Shown: piece after piece, positions 11,001 to 21,739 of the stretch
How positions within the stretch are numbered: the stretch's first letter is position 1
Layout: every line of letters begins with the position of its first letter
NCBI GenBank assembly: GCA_951640195.1
Contig: OX621173.1
Coordinates: 289,780 to 353,779, forward strand
Length of the DNA: 64,000 bases
From: Porpolomopsis calyptriformis
Taxonomy: Eukaryota; Basidiomycota; Agaricomycetes; Agaricales; Hygrophoraceae
Direction of reading: 5' to 3'
Translations under genes and position numbers: made by a program
The notes under the pieces: model-generated
Told to the model about the DNA's origin: nothing
Databases searched by the model: none
Seen by the model: the letters and a program-made list of their open reading frames with translations, nothing else

Positions 11001-13464
11001 TTCCTTGTTCCTCCTCCCTTTCCTCTTCCCTTTCCTCCTCCTGTTCCCCTCATTCCTCTTCCTGTTCCTCTCATTCCTCCTCCCACTCTGCCTCCTCCTG
11101 TTTTCCCCATTCCTCCTCCTGTTTTCCTTGTTCCTCCTCCCATTCCTCTTCCCATTCCTCCTCCTGTTCCTCTTGTTCCTCCTCCTGCTCCTCCCGTTCC
11201 TCCTCCTCCTCCTCCTGTTCCTCCTCGTGTTCCTCCTCGTGTTCCCCCTCCTCCGATTCCTGTTCCTCTTTTGTAATTTGCTTCCACCCCGACATCCTCC
11301 TGCATTTCACTTGACAAAAGTTGTTAAGTCACTGACACGGTTTAGTGCAATAAGAAGCATTCTACCTGTTTTCATTCTGCTTTTGCTTTCCTGCAAAACT
11401 CCACTTCTTCCACTCAGGCGTTGGACTTTATCTTTACCATCCCCATGGGTCCTCTGACCCTACTCCCCCTGTCTGATTTCTGAAACTCCTTTCGCAGGTG
11501 CAGAAACATTGTCGACAGCTAAATGAACACCTGCTTGTTGAGCCAATGGATCTTCTATGGTGGGGACGCATTCTGGGGTGTGGACAACCTTGATGGATGA
11601 ATCTATTAGCCTGTCCGACTCAACTGGCTCTTGTTGTGCTTCAAGGACTTTTTCTTTCTCCACTCTATCTTGGATCGTGGGTGGTGATGAATCTCTCGGG
11701 GTGGACTTGCCTTCTTGGTTAACAACACTGACGGGTGGTTCAATTTGTCGCTCTGACCCAGCCTGTTCTGATCATCCTTCGGGAGGCGCCTTCCTGACCA
11801 TCTCAGCTCTTGGTGGCAGTGAACTGAGAGCATTGACACTCAAGACAGAGGGTTCCTTTATTTCCTCCCCCAATAGGGGCAGCTTTGGCTCTGTTCGATC
11901 CTCAACAACATCTCTTTGCGCTCCCCAAGTTTCAGGTTCCAGCGGTAACGGCGCGATCTGTCCACTGCTCTGTTATGGGGGGCTTCCTCCTTCCAATTCC
12001 TCCTCAGTCTGGTCCTTGGCTAATTCATGTGGCGCTTGTAACAGTTGCTGTACTGCTGTCAGCATGGGAGGTGGCTCAGAAGATGGCTCTCCGCTGTCGA
12101 CTGTGGGTAGAAAAGTTGAAAAGAAAGGGAGAGAAACATTGGAGTAAAAACACACCATGCCATTGGAACCACTCGCTTTCTGACCCACTGACCATCTCAA
12201 TCAAGGATGAAATTTCGCTCATCAAAGGAGATAAGAGATTGATGGCGGTCGACGTCCCAGTTGCAATAGAAATCAGAGAGCGCCAGATAGCCTTCTCTAC
12301 CTTAGCGAGGGTTAGGGGTCGCTCATTACTGTAAGCAATGCAAAGCTGTAAATGAATGAAATTAGCAGAATAAATATTGTACGGAACCAACTAATCGCGA
12401 AACAGGCTTACTGCAACCAGCTGATCATGCCTGACATCTCCTTTGGAGAATGTGTGGGGTAGGAGAGCAAGAATCAGGCTGATAGAGGTAGTGAGATGGA
12501 AGAGGTTTCACATTCGATCATAAACCTTCGTATCCTGCTTCAGTTCACTCTTGAAAGTTGAGGTTAGATGGAGGTTTGCACCCTCTGCATCTCTGCAAAA
12601 CATATTAGCGTTTTATAATGTTAGTTGACACTGTTGGATGTACTTAATCAATTTCTCGGTCCAGGTTGCGAAATTAAGATCAAAAGACACTTGGGGCTGT
12701 GCAGGAAGTGATTAAGCATCAGTTGGTTAATCAAGGGTTGCCGTATCAACGCTCACTCTGTTAAACCAAGTTATCGCAAAGGCCACAAGCTCCAAGTTGG
12801 TCAGAATATGGTTCAGTTCCGCTAAGTATAGATGTCTAAAGGCGCGGTGCAGTGTCTGATAGGTGGAAACGACAGGGCATTGGAAGAGAGCGATTTCCCC
12901 TAATACACTGGTCTCAAATGGACCGTTCTCTCTGATGGTGAGATGATCTATGCGAGGCATCATCTCCAACGTGTTCCTTGCTCTCTCGACAATCTTGACC
13001 CAGTTGTCCATAGGTTTGAGGAGCTGACCACACAAAAGCAAGAGGTGAGGGTCTAAATCTTCTATGGGGCTGGGATATGCTGGCAAGTACATACCTGCAG
13101 CAGCCTATTGCCAATTGGTGGCTTGGCTGATCTCCTGTAGGGCATGAAGTAGGCAGAATCAGGGGGAGAAATGGCATCAACTAAATGATCAAGAAGGCTA
13201 TGTCAGAATAACACGTGGGCCACCATTAACACATATTTCATGTATGAGTTTTCCCATGTCTTGGGGTTCATCAGTTGTGTGCAGTTTGATGAGAAGAACT
13301 GGGATATAAAGTTGCGCTATCCCTTGGTCAAATTTAGTGAGGAATTTGAGTTGTCGAGCTGGTGGCACAGGGACTGCTTCCTGTTGAGCAATGTCTGACT
13401 GAAATGAATAAGAATGCAGGCGCTCACCAGAACCAGATCTGCTGTGCCCCTGTTGTGCTTCCAC
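8084..13464 (-). pseudogene. JmjC-fold gene with degenerate metal site (Q-x-N), multi-exon
   Basis: JmjC enzymes are Fe(II)/2OG demethylases or hydroxylases. From the 5' end (right) the reading has helical exons (ARQLKFLTKFDQGIAQLYIP near 13,300; PSPIEDLDPHLLLLCGQLLK near 13,050; NERPLTLAKVEKAIWRSL near 12,330), then a long acidic linker (10,600-12,100) with an E-rich tract. The JmjC part starts with TTYDQFQDLSPSTIQDIFYN (about 9,940). The beta strand near 9,375 reads GMKWGTVTTKGWSSWCQVNG, where relatives have a W-H-x-D motif; here H is Q and D is N. The C-terminal strand FYMRPNTLHATWEAS (about 9,060) keeps the second histidine. The tail (LEQTLLKERPMTELTWSG) fits agaricomycete JmjC proteins. 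In-frame stops at 10,598-10,600 (CAG to TAG), near 11,780 (EG*SE) and near 11,975 (PP*QS) indicate decay. It lies divergently from the Ulp1 gene. Confidence 0.7.
10970..11280. repeat. Glu/Gln-encoding low-complexity tract
   Basis: A TCCTCCTCCTGTTCC-type purine/pyrimidine-asymmetric tract. In the frame of the minus-strand JmjC gene it encodes EEEQEEQEEEWEEE-like sequence and joins an exon ending KEKDAEN before a GTAAGT donor. The Gly-rich and Leu/Ser-rich readings in other frames are shadows. Confidence 0.85.
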
Positions 13465-13901
13465 TCATTCCCCATCACCATCTTAAATTCGGCTTCCAGA
13501 GGAGCTTAAACCCACGGCAGGCTGTGGAACCATGGGTAGCATTGGAATATGGAAGTTTCTCGAAGTTTAAAGTATACAGGGTCTGAAGTAGCCATGGAGG
13601 TTGATAGTGTAGATGATTGGGGAGCTGCAGGCATTGTGGATGGGAGGAGTGCGATGAGTTGATAGTGGTTAGTGTGGTAAGGGAGATAGGGAGAACTAAA
13701 CAGAGGAAAACAAAAACCAAATGCATGGTTCAGATTTTTCCAGCAGACATCCAACGCCGCAGCTTAATTGCATCCCTTGTTGCAATTGGCAGCAATTATT
13801 GGAATACACAGATGATGGTTGATCAGGTAAGTTTAAAGAAAAGATAAAGACACCAATAATACTGTAAGGGTGTGTGGGGCGCGTGGACCGCACAACTGTT
13901 G

Positions 13902-13955
13902 CATGACTTGTGTCACAGTCACCCAACCAGTTGGGTGACTGTGACACAAGTCATG
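13902..13955. repeat. perfect inverted repeat, 26-bp arms, 2-nt spacer
   Basis: Arms 13,902-13,927 and 13,930-13,955 are exact reverse complements (left arm begins CATGACTTGTGTCACAG), separated only by CA. It lies between the divergent JmjC-type (-) and Ulp1-type (+) genes, a few bases before an ATG at 13,962. A recent hairpin or MITE end, or a bidirectional operator, are all possible. A related string (GTGACTGTGAC) occurs near 35,985. Confidence 0.95.
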
Positions 13956-15647
13956 TGATTTATGAGCCTTGTGTCGGGCCTAACATTTCCTAACCCTCGC
14001 TACCAAGATCCGCAGACTAATCAACCAACTCATTTACGCCCATATTTACCCTTGTTAAATATGACATCTCCCATCCGATTCAAATACTCAAACCTGGTCA
14101 TCGAACCAATAGGGGAAAAATGTACAGCAGTCGACGTGTCTTTTGTGGCATTGGGTGCAAGGTGTGTTCAAATTGGTCTGAATGATACAAACCCCATTTC
14201 CAACTTTTCTTCTAGCATGATACTAAAGGTCACGGGGTCATTAATCCTAGTGATAACCGTTTATGTAGAGAGGGAAGCGATAGGGTGTGAGGTAGATTCA
14301 TCAATGTCGTCTGGCCCTAACATCCATTCCTCTAACTTCAAACCAAAAAAAAAAAAAACACTTTCAGATCTCATCAGGGTCAGAGGGCGAAGACCCTGTG
14401 ATCCTCATTCTGTCTGTAAGAATGATGAGGCCCATGAGGGAGGAACTAGTGTGTTATTTGGGTCATCCTACATTGTGTAATATCTTTCTTTTTATATTCC
14501 GCTTCAACCTAGCTCAAATATTGACTGCATCCCCAGATCTCGAATTTTGTTTCAAAATTGGCCTTCAATTTGACACTGCCCACCAATCTTGGGACCCAAA
14601 GAGGTTTCAGTGCTTGGTGAACTCTTTGCCCCCAAATTTCTGTTATTCAAGATTCGTAGTTTTCAAGTGAATTAAATCGGATTCATGAACTTCTTCTGCT
14701 TTTAACCTGACCTTGCAAAACATCTCATGAGTCTATAGCCGCCTGGGAACACTTTCAGACTGTCATGACACCTGTTGAGTAAGTTTTCATATCTCCATTT
14801 TGGTTTGGTTTTCTATTCGCTATCATTCCTTCTTAATCAAACTTCTTTCGACATGGCAGAGACCCTAGAGCCATGATGGTGGTGTCGTGGGGAAGGCTAG
14901 GCTCCATTGAGATTATGTCACTGGACAGCTTCAATCAGATCAAAAACAAGACAGGGTGGTTAACCAGGGAGGCAATGAACTTTGCAGCTTGGTAAGTCAG
15001 ACAATCTCCTGGTTAATCTTTCTTTCATCTTATTATTTTCGTTTTTCACATCGTTAGGGATGCTGCGAAGACTTTGGGTACAGAACGTCTTGCACACATT
15101 GCGGACACATACTTTTTCAAACAACTCCAGTGCGTCTGAGTCATGAGCTATTTATTTATTCTTACGCGGTCTTTTATTTCATATGTCCTTCTGATCCGAT
15201 TCAGGGACCACTCAAAATGACCTCAGATGGCTGTTGCAAACCATGGCAAAATACAACATGTATAATAGGGATTATTTGCTACTGCCAGTGAATGCAAATG
15301 AGTAAGCAGATGTTTCGTTATAAAGGAGTTCCTGAATTGCGCTTTCCCCCCTCAGGAACCATTGGTGCCTAATCGTAGTTGACCACCCAAGGTATTGTGT
15401 CTCTGATAACCTGAGGATACAGAAACAGACGTAAGTACTCTGGTATGTAATGCTTATTCTCATAAATTCATTTTTTTCTGTGTGAAAGTGTCATGAAATT
15501 GGCGTTCACTCTCTTAAAATTTCTCTCTTTTCTTCATTCTCTTCTTTTCTTTCTTATGAACAGTTCTTTTGGGAGGGAGGCTGTCTTTATTGGCAGCGGA
15601 AACTACTTGTACAAAGGGAGGAGTCCATGTCCGACTGGCTAATTATA

Positions 15648-16247
15648 CTAGTCCGTCTTGGCAATCTCCTGCACCATACTGTCCCTCAAGAACTCTACAA
15701 AACTTGACACTACCTGACCATCTATTGCGGCCAACTTATTACCCCAGTAGATTGCCCCATTGGTGTCACCACCGAGGCCTGCAACTCGGCGGCCTTCCCT
15801 TCTACGAAACTCATCGCTATCTTTCTCGCTTCCTCACCCAACCAATCGTTGGTGGGACTCCATAATAAACTGGGAGGAACTTCTTCCTCCTCAATCTTGA
15901 CGTTGACATTGGTCAACGACGACGACAAATCTTCAACTAAAAGAAACAGGAAATCAACAATTATGAAGAGAGCGAGAGAGTTAAAGACTCACCACTAGAC
16001 AAAACACTCGTTGGACCAGGGGTCCAAGGATGGAAAGGGGGGCTGGTAGCCAAGTCCTCAGGCTTAGCATCATCAAAGGGGAGGGGATACCCCCAACGGT
16101 CAGAACTCCAATCAACTCACTCCTCCAAAGGGAGCTTGGAGGTGGGAGGAGGGGCGTCATCATCCCAAGCTAAAAAGGGAAAGCCTATTATCAATAAACA
16201 CGGACTAATAAAGACAAAACAAGATACATACCAGGCGGATCCTCCAT
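15648..16247 (-). pseudogene. unrecognised small gene or gene fragment inside the insert
   Basis: Start MEDPP at 16,247, then a phase-1 intron (donor GTATGT, acceptor TTTTAG), an exon WDDDAPPPTSKLPLEE with a following TGA, then WGYPLPFDDAKPEDLATSPP. A second intron (GTGAGT...TTTTAG) precedes VEDLSSSLTNVNVKIEEEEV and LLWSPTNDWLGEEARKIAMS. The last part needs one frame change to continue as LAAIDGQVVSSFVEFLRDS before the stop at 15,648. Clean introns and consistent residue choice support real coding origin; the function is unknown. Confidence 0.5.
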
Positions 16248-16674
16248 TAAGCTACAAACATGCTGGATCGGCTAGCGAACATACGGACACTTTCTGACCT
16301 TATGCTTGCCACTGCAAGCAAAACAGGAGAAGGAAGACCAGCAGAGGTCGGCGTCAGAAGGGATGCGCTGAAGGTAGTAATGAAACGAATCGCAATCGAG
16401 AAAGACAGGAGCGGTGCGGTGCACCACTCTAGACTGCTTGAAGAATCAGACGTAATGGCCTTGGTGGGAGGGAGTCATGATGAATTGACAAAGATTGAAC
16501 TGAAGCATAGGGATACAACCCCACACCTTTTATATGCTCAGACACAAAGGGAAGACCAAAAGGAGGTTCCTCAGTCAAAGAAGAGAAACCCGATATGCCG
16601 GACAAGAGATAGAAACAGCGGCGATCTCATGACTAGAAGAACAATAGGAACCAGTCATGAGACAGCACAGCCTG

Positions 16675-16737
16675 ATACTGCGGAAGGCTATGCCCAATAG
16701 AGTTGAGTCATCAAAACAACACAGCCTTCCGCAGTAT
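16675..16737. repeat. 15-bp inverted repeat (hairpin)
   Basis: ATACTGCGGAAGGCT (16,675-16,689) is the exact reverse complement of 16,723-16,737, with a 33-nt loop. It lies between the two divergent genes of the insert and could be regulatory or a remnant transposon end. Confidence 0.85.
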
Positions 16738-16835
16738 GACTAAGAACAATGGCAAACCTTAAACCGGAGGCTGTGAACAATAGAAAATGGGGTGACTGCG
16801 GAAGCTGACTCATAGTGACTCCTATTTTAGAAATA

Positions 16836-16845
16836 CTATAAAAAC
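16836..16845 (+). promoter_or_regulatory. TATA-like box upstream of ORF at 16,987
   Basis: CTATAAAAAC lies about 150 bp before the ATG at 16,987, in the intergenic segment of the divergent pair. It is a plausible core promoter, judged by sequence and position only. Confidence 0.4.
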
Positions 16846-16986
16846 CCTGAGGGCGAAGCGGATCATCACTTCATCCTCCTGTGAGATTACTTGTAGTAGC
16901 ACGAACGCAATCAGAATCATCAGACTTCTTTTCCATCAGAACAAGAAAAGAGAAACATAAACCCATAACTACTGAGCCAATCGTTC

Positions 16987-17203
16987 ATGCCCATATTCCC
17001 TAAACTCTCAGCAGAGGCACGCAATGGATTTAACTCGCAGAACAACTTCTTTGTAGAAGTAAAACTAAACTCAGAAGGAATTATCACCCTTTACGAAGAC
17101 GTCCCCGTCAGAACTTTCTTCTATATCCTACTAGACTTATTAAGCTCCAAGGCCTGCCTTGTGATTGACGAAAAGACTTGCAACTACAGTTGTGACAGAA
17201 AGA
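16987..17203 (+). CDS. conserved N-terminal exon of an unrecognised repeat-borne protein, truncated
   Basis: The ATG at 16,987 opens MPIFPKLSAEARNGFNSQ, continuing FFVEVKLNSEGI, LYEDVPVRTFFYILLDLL and LVIDEKTCNYSCD, where similarity to a second copy ends. That copy is the reverse complement at 63,878-64,000, and the visible differences over 123 bp fall at third codon positions without changing the residue, so this frame has been under selection. In the second copy the exon continues to a normal splice donor; here it is cut off at the insert border. I do not recognise the family; paired cysteines (CNYSC) may bind metal. Confidence 0.6.
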
Positions 17204-17812
17204 TGAGTCTTCTTGGTGGACTCAATAAAGCGACGTCGGGAGGTTGAAAAAACAACTATCAAAGAATGGCTGATGTTCATGGTTCGAGAAATTGGGAAGG
17301 TGAAGCTGGATCTGCAAGCTATTCATTTTTATGAACCAGAGGCAAGTCTCAAAATGCAAAATTCCGCATGCTATATCTTACGTTTTGATAGGTTTGTAGG
17401 ATCTTTCTTTATTCTGTTTTGTAGGTTCCGCAACAATCCAACTACAATGACTGTGGTTTGTATTTGATCCATTTCATCAGGATGGTCCTCAGTGATCTGC
17501 AGAAATTTTGCAATGAAATGGTTGTCAGTTGCTGCTTTCCTTTTTGCCTTAATAAATGAAATGACACAAAAATTATTACAGAAGGAATATACTCAGGACC
17601 AAGTCAATTTACTTTGGAAACCAGAAACAATGGGGACTCGTCAATCCCTGGTGAGACTATTGCAGGCCCAAGCAGCAAAAAATGTTACTACCTGATGGTT
17701 CTGTAACTCTCAGTACCCTGAAAAAAAGATGAGTTAGATAAAGGAAGCTCTGGAGGTCTGGAGGTCTGGAGGTCTACGTGATTGGGGATGAGGCCACAAA
17801 GCCTGGCCTTCG

Positions 17813-17940
17813 GCACTGTGTTAAACCATGTTACACTGGGTTGCGCCTATGTTACACTAGGTTGCACCTATGTTACACTGAGTTGCGCCTATGTTACACC
17901 TATGTTACCTGTGTTAAACCATGTTGCGCCGCATTCATTC
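17813..17940 (+). repeat. TGTTACAC minisatellite
   Basis: Units such as ATGTTACACTGGGTTGCGCCT and shorter variants repeat for about 130 bp, followed by CCTTCAAAAACC at about 17,946. It is the reverse complement of the motif in the 7.4-7.7 kb array. Confidence 0.85.
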
Positions 17941-18648
17941 CTACAACCTTCAAAAACCAATTCCCATCAGACTCTGCCCCCAATAATTCCTTGTCTGCTT
18001 TTACTTTTTCCTGTACCTACACCCTCTGCGCTTTCCCTTTCTTGGTGTTGTGAGTTGAGGATTGACAGTAACTACAACTGCGCATTTGACTTGCACTGTG
18101 CACAGTAATCTGCTTTTGGAGATAGGGGAAGAAGCGCAAGGGGTGGGGTGTTTCTTTCCTTTCTTAATCAATTTATACTAATTGCATATTAAATTTCAGC
18201 CATGCCTGAAACGAACGAACCGGGCCTGGGGTAACGCACGGATTAACGGAATAGGGGAACAAATGAAACCAAAGCAATGTAGCGACAAACCGCCCACCTT
18301 GTGCACCTGCAAGTCACCTCGTAAATTCCAGGAAAATGTCAATTGACACAGCAGTCCTTGTTCGTGGGGTTATGAAGGCAAGGATCAGTCAGATGTGCAC
18401 TTTGGGAGCCTTTCAACTGTCTCTGTATGTAGTATACTGATGGTTGCTCTTAAGACGATCGTTATTTATCAAGCCCGCAGTGCATTCCTTGAAAAGGGAA
18501 GGTAGATTTGGGTACTCTTGTATGTGTAGTCTTGTTCCATGTGAGGTTAAATGTTGCGTGTGAGGTTAAATACTTTAGTTTTGGCCTCTTGGTGCCTTTT
18601 CATTTTAAATTGTATGGGATTAAAAATTAGCAAATGGCTTTTGTAATA
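17941..18648. other. no recognisable gene
   Basis: Intergenic. A GTGAGGTTAAAT repeat occurs twice near 18,540-18,570. No coding signal. Confidence 0.4.
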
Positions 18649-20200
18649 TTAAGTAAGAGCCCTTGATAGCTCGTTCACCCTTCCCTTGGTATCCTCTAAG
18701 ACATTCCTCAAGTCCAGTATCTCTGCATGTGCTGGTATATTCTTCAAAAGCTTTCCCCATTCTGTGAGTTCAGGGCCTATCTGATTTATGAGCTCAGCTG
18801 CAGAGCCTACAGGAACCCCATTCTCCACATAGTTTGAGATGTATGAGAGTTCTTGATCGATTCCTTCAAAAGCTTCTCTCCACCATTCGTATCTGAACAC
18901 CTTTACTCCGCAGTGTGTTGATGCAGCTAGGCTGATCATGGCGTGAAGTCTGTATGGAGGCAGTCTGAACCCAGCGCGATCTGTGACATAGTGGATGGAG
19001 AGTTCCTGGAGTTCCCAGATGGCCAGGATGGTCATATCTTTTGACTCTGGTGCAAACCTTTTCTGCATGAACCAGCAGATGTTCCCTGGAGTCCCGGGCC
19101 AAAAGAGCCATAACTTTTCCCCAGTAATGTAATACATCATTTGAGAGGCTCCGTGATAGTCGAAATGGGGCTCTGTAAAGGCTCCCGGTGGTGAGATGGT
19201 GCTGGACCAGGCAGGTTCCTTCTGTTTCATTCATTCTACGACCACGTTTTTCAAAAATTCCAGGTTCAGGGTTAACCTGCAGGATAGACTACCGCTGGGT
19301 TTAAAGGGGACCTCTAGGGCAGTTAGGAACCTCCGGTTTGGTTGTTCCCAATCAAGGATTGTCTGGTTCTGGACCAGCAATGCAAGGAACTCTGAAGGTT
19401 TGGTGGCGAAAGATTGACTGAAGTGTTGATTATAGCAGCTTACACCAGCCATGTCCTTGCTTCTTGAGAAAGCGTAGACATCGTTGAGCATGGTGGAGAG
19501 GGTAGGCGCTATGTTGTATGTACATTCCACATCTGTGACATGGATGATAATTGGCTTGGCCATATTGAGGAGTTCAAGGAGAACTCGCTTAGCTGCAGCT
19601 TGTCGTGGGTACCAAGAGAGCGGAGGAGAGGTCCACTTCTTCAGGAGCTTCTCAACCCATTTGTTTTCTTCGCATGCGGCATGAAAGACCTCATGGTCAG
19701 ACATATCAGTGCAGACTTGTGGTTCTAAGGGTGGTTGAATTTCCGAGGGGGCTAGTGTAAATTCACCTTCCTTGTGCATATCTGGGCCAGCTTCATCTAC
19801 AATTCCAGAAATTCTCCAGACGATTCTATGACAGCTTTGTATTAGCTGTGAACATACCGGCGTTGTTTAATTTTTGCTTCTTCACCTTTCTAGAGTGTCT
19901 CATCCACAAAGCACTCCTTGCCACCCATTGAAGGGGTTCGAATTTGAGCACTCAGTCATTGAGCCTTGGATGCTGGAATTTACATGATTCTGGAGCAGGT
20001 TCCCATCCGACGTCGGTCCGTACGTGGAATGTTGGCCAGGGTTCTCCTTCTTGGTGATGGGAGTGAATGTCCCCAGGGAGTCCAAAGTTAGGGAGTGGGT
20101 CTTCAACACCAGACCAGGAAATGAAGCGAGTCTTGGTTTTGGTTCTTCCTATCATCTGTAACTGATATTTCACTCCGTCTGAGTCCACGCCTTTGAGTCT
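18649..20200 (-). pseudogene. JmjC-domain protein with intact H-x-D, one in-frame stop
   Basis: JmjC proteins are Fe(II)/2OG oxygenases acting on histones, other proteins or tRNA. The minus strand reads an N-terminal exon near 20,180-19,955 (DGVKYQLQMIGRTKTKTRFI), then KWVEKLLKKWTSPPLSWYPR, and after 19,230 the catalytic strand SPPGAFTEPHFDYHGASQ with H-x-D iron ligands, followed by MMYYITGEKLWLFWPGTPGN (the lysine and PGTP typical of the domain). A C-terminal LPPYRLHAMISLAAST gives a candidate third ligand. The two large frames are directly adjacent and in register, separated only by TGA at 19,231-19,233 (VVVE*MKQKE); a single CGA-to-TGA change explains it. The stop at 18,649 follows a plausible helical tail. 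Confidence 0.75.
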
Positions 20201-21590
20201 ATGCTGAAAGTTTGAGAAGTTAGTTACTTACTGGGACATTGTGTGATCTAGCTTTTAATGCCATTGTCGGTGTGGGGATCCATCCTTACAAATCTAAGGG
20301 CTTGGAAGAAAATTGGGTTGGGTATCTAAGCTGGGTGTTTGGGGCAAGGCTGAGGGATGCCACAGGGCCTTCGGCTGAGTTATTTATATATTACTGGAGA
20401 TGAATTTATGTTTCCTAAAGAGTCGGGCATTATTCAAGAAAGCCAAGCATACTAGCACGTAGTGTGGCCTCATTTTGTGTGCGCATGGATATCCCTTAGC
20501 CTCAAGCTTTGAGTGCCAACCTCGGAAGATTACAGTGTTGATTGTGTTTGCGCAAACCATTAGAGTGGTGTAAGGGATAAAGACCAAAGCCAAACTGAAA
20601 ACAGGAGGATACAATATACCTGCGCACGCTGTGACTCACTTGAATTATTCACGTGACTAGGATCATTGAAAAGGTCACAGGAACAGGTCTCTCTTCTCCA
20701 CATTCCAACAGTCTCCTTGACACAGTGGAACAAGATGACAAATAAATATCCATCTATCCCCGCTGCCTATTCAAACAACCTTCTTGGGAGAAGCTCAAGG
20801 ATAGCAACAAAATCGATCAGGCAACTGAAAATTCAAGAAGGAAAGATGCCATGGGCGCCCCAAAAACGAGTGCAGCAAGAATTATGACAAATAAAACTGC
20901 AACCGCAACTACTTCACCTCATTTACACACTGGATCCCAGACCACCCTTCAGCCATCCATACATCTGTTTTTTTCCTCCATTTCGACAAACCACCCTCTC
21001 TTTCTCCTCTTTCCTACAATTTTATCCTCTATAATCTCTGGCAGAATCACACCATTCGTGACATTAATAATTGGTCATTCCTTCAATTCCTTTGCCAGTT
21101 TCCCTCTTTGCAATCTGACAAGGTCCGACAAGGAACGCCTATTGCCCAGCATCTGCATGGCTGCGCTTAGCCCAGTTTGCTCAGTGCGCAGTTGTGCAGC
21201 ACCCATTGTATCACACCTGACCCTATGTTTGATGCCTGCCAATGTGCATCCCGCAATACATTGCCCTGACTAAAAGGCAAATTGGCAGCAGCATCCCTCC
21301 TCAGCTTTGTTGAGGCTCCCTCCTCCATTCTCTATGAGCTGATCAAGTGTCACAGCACTCTCATCCCCATAAATCCCGTTTTGTGTGAGATCTTGCCATC
21401 GCAGTGCTTTGGTGAATTCTTGGTGCTCAGTCCAACGTTTGCCTTCCCATTACTTTTTCCTCCTTACTATTCTTCTCCTCCACCTAGTCAACTTCCTTGG
21501 CCATCCTAGGCCATCCCGTCTCCCAATCCCAATCCTGTCTCCCACTCCTCCTCATCTCTCTCAATCACCCGAATCGCTGTCCCACTCATC
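20201..21590. other. no confidently assigned gene
   Basis: A minus-strand frame at 20,384-20,614 (MYPPVFSLALVFIPYTTLMV) might be an upstream exon or a shadow. The stretch 20,900-21,590 is pyrimidine-rich and reads as Ser/Pro/Leu-rich in several frames, with no family match. Confidence 0.35.
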
Positions 21591-21739
21591 CTTCAATTGG
21601 CTTCCACCCAGCCTCTCCTAAATCCAATGCCACTATGTTGCGGAGGCTATTTACCTTCCTGCAATGTTTTCTGCCTCAGACATTTGCCTGACTTGCTTCC
21701 CCCCAACTTCTTTAGCATATTCATTCTCCCAGGTTCCAC

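Larger units (their letters stand above)
15570..17205. mobile_element. ~1.6-kb insertion in the protease gene with two divergent gene fragments
   Basis: The sequence between the catalytic-His and catalytic-Asp exons of the C48 gene does not belong to it. It carries a minus-strand gene fragment (start 16,247) and a plus-strand ORF (start 16,987) with promoter-like sequence between them. The flanking strings TTCTTTTGG (about 15,561) and TCTTCTTGG (about 17,211) could be a decayed ~9-bp target duplication, which would fit a MULE-like or other gene-capturing element; no terminal inverted repeat is obvious. The exact ends are uncertain by some tens of bases. Confidence 0.6.
14061..17695 (+). pseudogene. 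Ulp1/SENP-type C48 cysteine protease, interrupted
   Basis: Ulp1-type enzymes cleave SUMO or related modifiers. I start at ATG 14,061 (MTSPIRFKYSNL); 13,962 is in frame too. Exons with GT-AG introns give MMVVSWGRLGSIEIMSL and TGWLTREAMNFAAW, then DYLLLPVNAN spliced to NHWCLIVVDHPR with the catalytic His (about 15,362). After an insertion (about 15,570-17,205) the gene resumes with FLVDSIKRRREVEKT, which carries the catalytic Asp-Ser (about 17,217), then across a GC-AG-like intron VPQQSNYNDCGLYLIHFIR with the oxyanion Gln and nucleophile Cys (about 17,432-17,490). A last exon, KEYTQDQVNLLWKPETM, runs to the stop at 17,695. The whole triad is present, so the gene was functional before the insertion. 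Many agaricomycete transposons carry C48 proteases, so it may itself be mobile-element cargo. Confidence 0.85.

Noticed and set aside
10925..11457. Gly/Thr-rich 'collagen-like' and Leu/Phe- or Ser/Cys-rich ORFs
   Set aside because: They are off-frame readings of the Glu/Gln tract of the JmjC-type gene.
16260..16700. 146-residue ORF as a gene
   Set aside because: It has no intron or family support, overlaps the divergent promoter region and hairpin, and begins at the start region of the opposite gene.
8084..20200. A secondary-metabolite or operon-like cluster
   Set aside because: No synthase, transporter or tailoring-enzyme set is present. The oxygenase folds are TET/JBP and JmjC, which act on DNA or proteins, and the genes are on both strands with decay.
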